Source: BPGX01 sp035405785 (lineage in GTDB: Bacteria > Bacteroidota > Bacteroidia > B-17B0 > Aurantibacillaceae). From it: a stretch of DNA of 64,000 nucleotides. Shown in pieces: positions 60,029 to 64,000 of the stretch; within the stretch, counting starts at the first letter, position 1, and each line of letters opens with the position of its first letter. The position numbers and the translations under genes were made by a program. The stretch lies in the NCBI GenBank assembly GCA_035405785.1, contig DAONJS010000008.1:57730-121729 (forward strand), given 5' to 3'. Below the pieces are notes generated by a model. The model saw only the letters and a list, made by a program, of their open reading frames with translations, was not told the DNA's origin and made no database searches.

Positions 60029-61300
60029 TTAAATTGCTTTTTTGCTTGTGGTAAGTTTTGTGGATTTTAATTTTAATAGTTTTGTCTTTGCATAATCTAA
60101 TGTGATTGTATATTCTGTAAGGTCTTTGTTCTTTTTAGGGAGTTCAAACATTAAATCGGTAAAAATTGTTTCACAAATACTTCTTAATCCTCTTGCTCCT
60201 AATTTTAGTTCTAATGCTGTATCAACTATTAAATCTAATACTTCAGGTTCAATATTTAATTGAATATTATCAATAGCAAATAGATGCGTGTATTGTTTTA
60301 TCAAAGAATTTTTAGGTTCAACTAAAATTCGTTTTAATGTTTCTTTATCTAATGGTTGTAAAGTAGCAATAACTGGCAATCTACCTAATAATTCAGGGAT
60401 TAGACCAAAGGATTTTAAATCATGAGAGGTTACATACTGTAAAATATTGTTTTTATCAAATTCATCTTTATGTTTTCCTTTAAATCCAATAACATTAATA
60501 TTAATTCTTGATGAAATAATTTTATCAAGACCTACAAATGCTCCACCGCAAATAAATAAAATGTTTTTAGTATTTACTTTAATCATTTGTTGTTCAGGAT
60601 GCTTTCTTCCACCTTGTGGTGGCACAAATACATCTGCACCTTCTAAAATTTTAAGTAGTGCTTGCTGAACACCTTCACCACCAACATCTTTTGTAATAGA
60701 TGGATTATCGCCGGATTTTCTTGCAATTTTATCTATTTCATCAATAAATACTATTCCTTTTTCTGCGGCTTTAACATCATAGTCAGCGGCTTGCAATAAA
60801 CGAGTTAAAATTGTTTCTACATCTTCACCTACATAACCTGCTTCTGTAATAGCAGTAGCATCTGCAATACAAAATGGTACTTTTAATAATTTTGCAATAG
60901 TACGTGCCAGTAAAGTTTTTCCTGTACCTGTTTCTCCAATTAAGAGTATATTTGATTTTTCAAGTTCTACATCAGATTTTTTTGGTGATTTTTTATCGTT
61001 GAAAATTCTTTTGTAATGATTATAAACAGCAACACTTAAAATCTTTTTTGCATCATCTTGTCCAATAACATATTCATCAAGATATTTTTTTATTTCTTTT
61101 GGAGTTGGAATAGAATCATCAAAAGAAAAATCTAATTTTTGTTTTGACTTATGTTCTTTATCTGCCTGAACAATTTCATACGCTTTTTGTACACATGCCC
61201 CACAAATATAAGCGTTGTGTCCTGCTAAAAATATTTCTTTTTCATCAGGGACTAAACCACAAAAAGAACAGGCAGGATACTTACTTGTATTTTTCGCCAT
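60029..61300 (-). CDS. clpX: ATP-dependent Clp protease ATP-binding subunit ClpX
   Basis: A 423-residue ClpX: N-terminal zinc-binding domain with Cys11, Cys14, Cys33 and Cys36, Walker A GETGTGKT (~117), Walker B IVFIDEIDKIA (~183), the arginine-finger region and GARGLRS sensor 2 (~380). It unfolds tagged proteins and feeds them to ClpP. The gene lies 9 nt downstream of lpd on the same strand, so both are likely transcribed together; clpP is not in the window. Confidence 0.97.
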   Translation of the reverse strand: MAKNTSKYPACSFCGLVPDEKEIFLAGHNAYICGACVQKAYEIVQADKEHKSKQKLDFSFDDSIPTPKEIKKYLDEYVIGQDDAKKILSVAVYNHYKRIFNDKKSPKKSDVELEKSNILLIGETGTGKTLLARTIAKLLKVPFCIADATAITEAGYVGEDVETILTRLLQAADYDVKAAEKGIVFIDEIDKIARKSGDNPSITKDVGGEGVQQALLKILEGADVFVPPQGGRKHPEQQMIKVNTKNILFICGGAFVGLDKIISSRININVIGFKGKHKDEFDKNNILQYVTSHDLKSFGLIPELLGRLPVIATLQPLDKETLKRILVEPKNSLIKQYTHLFAIDNIQLNIEPEVLDLIVDTALELKLGARGLRSICETIFTDLMFELPKKNKDLTEYTITLDYAKTKLLKLKSTKLTTSKKAI

Positions 61301-61309
61301 AAAATGATT

Positions 61310-62713
61310 TTAAAAATTAAGTGGTCTTTTTTCAAAAGCATCTAAACATGCTTCTTTGAATGCCTCACTAAATGTAGGATGAGGATGACAAATTCTGGCA
61401 ATATCTTCGGCAGTGGCTTTGTATTCCATTGCAACAGCAGCTTCAGCAATTAAATCCGCAGCACGAGGAGCAATCATGTGTACTCCTAAAATTTCATCCG
61501 TTTCTTTATGTGCTAATACTTTGATAAAACCGTCTGTATCCATACTTGCTTTTGCTCTGCCACTTGCTTTGAAGGGAAATTGACCAACTTTGTAAGGTAT
61601 ATTTTTCTCTTTTAATTGTTCTTCTGTTTGACCCACAGAAGCAACTTCTGGCCAAGTATATACCACTCCAGGAATTAAATTGTAATCAATATGTGGTTTT
61701 TGACCTGCAATGACTTCTGCTACAAAAACACCTTCTTCTTCTGCTTTATGAGCCAGCATTGGTCCTCTTACTACATCGCCAATAGCATAAATATGTGGTT
61801 GTGATGTTTGTAATTTTTCATTTACCACTACTCTACCCTTTTCATCCACATTCACACCTGCTTTATCCAATCCAAGATTTTCTGTATATGGTCTTCGTCC
61901 TACGGCTACCAATACATAGTCGCCTTTTAATTCTATTGTTTCTCCATTTTTATTTTGAGCAGAAACAACAACTTCTTTTGATTTTTTATTAGCAGATAAT
62001 ACTTTATGTTGAAGATAAAAGTCAAAATTTAAATTCTTTTTGAGTAATCTTTGTAATTCTTTTGAAAGAGAACCATCCATTGAAGGGATAATTCTATCAA
62101 AATATTCTACTACGCTAACTTTACTTCCTAAACGAGCAAACACACTACCTAATTCTAATCCAATGACACCACCTCCAATTACAATAAGATGTTTGGGAAT
62201 CGTTTCTAACTCTAATGCTTCAGTAGATGTTATAATTTGTTTTTTATCAATTTCTATATTTGGTAAAGAAGAAGGTTTTGAACCAGTAGCAATAACAAAA
62301 TATTTTGCAGTTAATTCCTGTGTTTGATTTTCTGATGATACTTTAATTTGAGTTGGTGAAATAAATGAAGCAACACCTGTAAAAACTGTAATTTTATTTT
62401 TTTTCATCAAATATGCTACACCATCACTATTTTCCTTAACAACCTGACGCTTGCGGGCAATCATTTGTTTAATGTCAGGTTTAATATCTTTTACTTTAAT
62501 ACCATGTTGCTCAAAAGTATGTGTAGCATTAAAATAATGTTCAGAAGAATCTAAAAGTGCTTTTGAAGGAATACACCCAACATTCAGGCAAGTTCCTCCT
62601 AATGATTGATATTTTTCAACAATAGCCACTTTAAAACCTAATTGAGCAGCACGAATAGCACCAATGTAACCACCAGGGCCCGATCCAATAAATATAACAT
62701 CAAATTGTTCCAT
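61310..62713 (-). CDS. lpdA: Dihydrolipoyl dehydrogenase
   Basis: A 467-residue E3 flavoenzyme: FAD-binding GSGPGG (10-15), redox-active cysteines 42 and 47 in GGTCLNVGCIPSK, NAD-binding GGGVIGLELGSVFARLG (~180), second FAD contact YAIGDVVRGPMLAHKAEEEG (~310) and the catalytic His-Glu pair in CHPHPTFSEAFKEA near the end. It reoxidises lipoamide in pyruvate, 2-oxoglutarate and branched-chain dehydrogenase complexes or in the glycine cleavage system. No E1/E2 genes are nearby. Confidence 0.96.
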   Translation of the reverse strand: MEQFDVIFIGSGPGGYIGAIRAAQLGFKVAIVEKYQSLGGTCLNVGCIPSKALLDSSEHYFNATHTFEQHGIKVKDIKPDIKQMIARKRQVVKENSDGVAYLMKKNKITVFTGVASFISPTQIKVSSENQTQELTAKYFVIATGSKPSSLPNIEIDKKQIITSTEALELETIPKHLIVIGGGVIGLELGSVFARLGSKVSVVEYFDRIIPSMDGSLSKELQRLLKKNLNFDFYLQHKVLSANKKSKEVVVSAQNKNGETIELKGDYVLVAVGRRPYTENLGLDKAGVNVDEKGRVVVNEKLQTSQPHIYAIGDVVRGPMLAHKAEEEGVFVAEVIAGQKPHIDYNLIPGVVYTWPEVASVGQTEEQLKEKNIPYKVGQFPFKASGRAKASMDTDGFIKVLAHKETDEILGVHMIAPRAADLIAEAAVAMEYKATAEDIARICHPHPTFSEAFKEACLDAFEKRPLNF

Positions 62714-62761
62714 AGATAATTTTTAAAAATATAAAGTATCGCTATTTAATTCCAAATTTTT

Positions 62762-62915
62762 TTACTGCAAAGGCGCAAAGAAGCAAAGTTTAATTAGTTT
62801 TAAGTTTTGAGTTTTTAATTTTGAGTTATAAATTAAAAAGAAAATTGTAACTAAAAACTAAAAATGCTGACAATAAATGTCAGCATACCGACCAATAGCA
62901 TCGGTACTCAAAACT
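62762..62915. repeat. REP-like composite repeat, shorter copy of the type at 26877
   Basis: Starts with TTACTGCAAAGGCGCAAAG, has the TTTTAAGTTTTGAGT word, then the hairpins TGCTGACAATAAATGTCAGCA (about 62867-62887) and TACCGACCAATAGCATCGGTA, and closes with CTCAAAACT. The same words in the same order are found around 26877-27210. It fills most of the 212-nt gap between lpd and the THX gene. Confidence 0.7.
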
Positions 62916-62925
62916 ATTCACTTTA

Positions 62926-63024
62926 TTAACCTTTCTTGTTTTTATTTTTCTTTTTTGGTCTTGATTTTCCGTAAGTACCAATATGAATTTTTCCTCTTTT
63001 TGATCTTTTATCTCCTTTTCCCAT
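62926..63024 (-). CDS. 30S ribosomal protein THX
   Basis: A 32-residue, highly basic protein, MGKGDKRSKRGKIHIGTYGK followed by SRPKKKNKNKKG. It matches the Bacteroidota THX family (start MGKGDKxTKRGKI, then GTYGxSRP), which fills a cavity in the head of the 30S subunit. Too short for most gene finders. A -7-like box lies 18 nt upstream. Confidence 0.9.
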   Translation of the reverse strand: MGKGDKRSKRGKIHIGTYGKSRPKKKNKNKKG

Positions 63025-63042
63025 AATTAATTTTTTAGGCGG

Positions 63043-63050
63043 CAAAGTTA
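63043..63050 (-). promoter_or_regulatory. Probable -7 box before the THX gene
   Basis: TAACTTTG on the minus strand, identical to the box at 3309-3316, 18 nt before the THX start codon. No matching TTTG was found at the expected distance upstream. Confidence 0.45.
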
Positions 63051-63145
63051 AGGATAATTTTAATGATGATGAAAAAATTATTGAGTGTATTTTTAAATTA
63101 GCTTAATATATCAATGATAAATTTAAACAGTATTCTTAGTAAAAA

Positions 63146-63784
63146 TTAGCCAGATATATTTGAATTATCAAAAACTGATAATAAACTTACTTTACCATTA
63201 CTAATATCATACATTCCTGTTGCTATCTTTAATGATTTATTAGTAACTGCATTTTTAATAATAATACTTTTAGAAAGCAATAATTTAGTAGTTTCTAAAA
63301 CATTTAATTCAGCCAATTTATTTTGAGGAAATGGATCTTTGTCAATAACTTGCTGATATTTCAAATAAGTGGGTTCAATTTTTTCAACAAGATATTTCAA
63401 ATGTCCATTTTTTATTTTTTTTAGACAAGCAGACATTGCACCACAATTTGTATGTCCTAATACAAATATCAGTTTTACTCCAATCATTTCAACCGCAAAT
63501 TCAGCACTGGCAATTATGTCATCATTAATGATATTACCTGCAACCCTTGCAGAAAACAAATCACCAATGCCCTGATCAAAAATAATTTCAACAGGAGCCC
63601 TTGAATCAATGCAAGAAAGTACAAAGGCAAATGGCTTTTGTTCATTTGAAAAAGTTGACAGAACATTTAAATGATCTTTATTTATTGAAAGATTGCTTGT
63701 AAATCTTTCATTACCTTTCATTAATAATTCCAGAGCTTTATCTGGAGTTATGTTTTTTCTTTCTTCAATGCTGAGTGTTTTCAT
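63146..63784 (-). CDS. Beta-carbonic anhydrase
   Basis: A 212-residue beta-class carbonic anhydrase: zinc ligands Cys58, Asp60 (CIDSRAPVEIIFDQGIGD), His111 and Cys114 (FVLGHTNCGAMSAC); the Asp-Arg dyad DSR is present. It interconverts CO2 and bicarbonate in the cytoplasm. No signal peptide, so the cytoplasmic form. A single gene with its own promoter-like box about 200 nt upstream; no transporter or other partner is seen. Confidence 0.93.
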   Translation of the reverse strand: MKTLSIEERKNITPDKALELLMKGNERFTSNLSINKDHLNVLSTFSNEQKPFAFVLSCIDSRAPVEIIFDQGIGDLFSARVAGNIINDDIIASAEFAVEMIGVKLIFVLGHTNCGAMSACLKKIKNGHLKYLVEKIEPTYLKYQQVIDKDPFPQNKLAELNVLETTKLLLSKSIIIKNAVTNKSLKIATGMYDISNGKVSLLSVFDNSNISG

Positions 63785-63983
63785 AGTTAATTGTTTTAAT
63801 GTTAGTATTGAGTTTTAAGTTGCAGTTGATATTTTTTTGCAATAATACATTTTTTTGATGTTTTAAAATTTCTATTATTTCATTATCATTGCCTAAATAA
63901 AGAATTTCAACACAAGTAACTGATTTATTAATTGAATTAAACAAATGGTGAATTCAAGTCACAAATGCAACTTTTTGATGGTG

Positions 63984-63991
63984 CAAATATA
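63984..63991 (-). promoter_or_regulatory. Probable -7 box upstream of the carbonic anhydrase gene
   Basis: TATATTTG on the minus strand in the TATATTTGCACC context seen at two other promoters. The -33 element would lie beyond the window. The 216-nt stretch from 63785 to the end is otherwise AT-rich with nothing else I can name. Confidence 0.45.
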
Positions 63992-64000
63992 AATAAAATT

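Overview
The window is AT-rich chromosomal DNA from a Bacteroidota bacterium, probably of the Chitinophagales/Sphingobacteriia side (class-level placement is inference). The evidence is: promoter boxes of the TTTG-N19/21-TAnnTTTG type without Shine-Dalgarno sites, type IX secretion (T9SS) C-terminal sorting domains, SprB-like repeats, an Omp28-family protein, a 32-residue ribosomal protein THX gene, and a Bacteroidota-type Nif3/zinc-ribbon/YqeY cluster. Nearly all genes lie on the minus strand.

Left end (1-1615): the 3' end of a SurA-like parvulin peptidyl-prolyl isomerase and its terminator. From 1.68 to 27 kb lies the most interesting region, an Rhs (YD-repeat) polymorphic toxin locus read right to left. 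One full-length Rhs gene (19189-26967, with a signal-peptide-like hydrophobic segment) ends in a zinc phospholipase C/HET-C-like tip and overlaps a small membrane-protein gene, the presumed immunity gene. Downstream follow six 5'-truncated cassettes. Each has a piece of Rhs core of different length, a different C-terminal tip and a small immunity-like gene. The tips, in order, are a membrane-active candidate, a MepA-like murein peptidase, a second membrane-active candidate, an HExxH zincin, an HExxxH zincin and a CHAP/TIGR02594-type amidase. Further left are at least three very short Rhs core remnants (5913-5972, 2557-2612, 1683-1725), each next to an orphan small gene, so the array was longer. 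Only an Omp28/T9SS gene (3334-5139), with its own clear promoter, is on the plus strand here.

27-41 kb: upstream of the Rhs gene lies a block of REP-like palindromes with a RAYT (Y1/IS200-type) transposase. Beyond it is a four-gene operon behind a clear promoter at 41041-41072: a T9SS-sorted beta-propeller-like protein, an outer-membrane barrel with a long coiled coil, a small Ig/FnIII-like exported protein, and a 2426-residue protein with an N-terminal domain that commonly accompanies Bacteroidota Rhs proteins, SprB-like repeats and a YD-like end. Together with the Rhs gene this looks like a display and delivery apparatus for the toxins. The tips recognised all point to the cell envelope, and the partner proteins are membrane proteins or exported lipoproteins, which fits envelope targets.

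41-64 kb is ordinary core genome: rpoC, rpoB, rplL, rplJ, rplA, rplK, nusG, secE, tRNA-Trp, tuf and tRNA-Thr/Gly/Tyr/Thr; then an O-methyltransferase, a zinc-ribbon coiled-coil protein, a Nif3-like protein, a YqeY-like protein, an amino-acid dehydrogenase, a lipoprotein, clpX, lpd, the THX gene and a beta-carbonic anhydrase.
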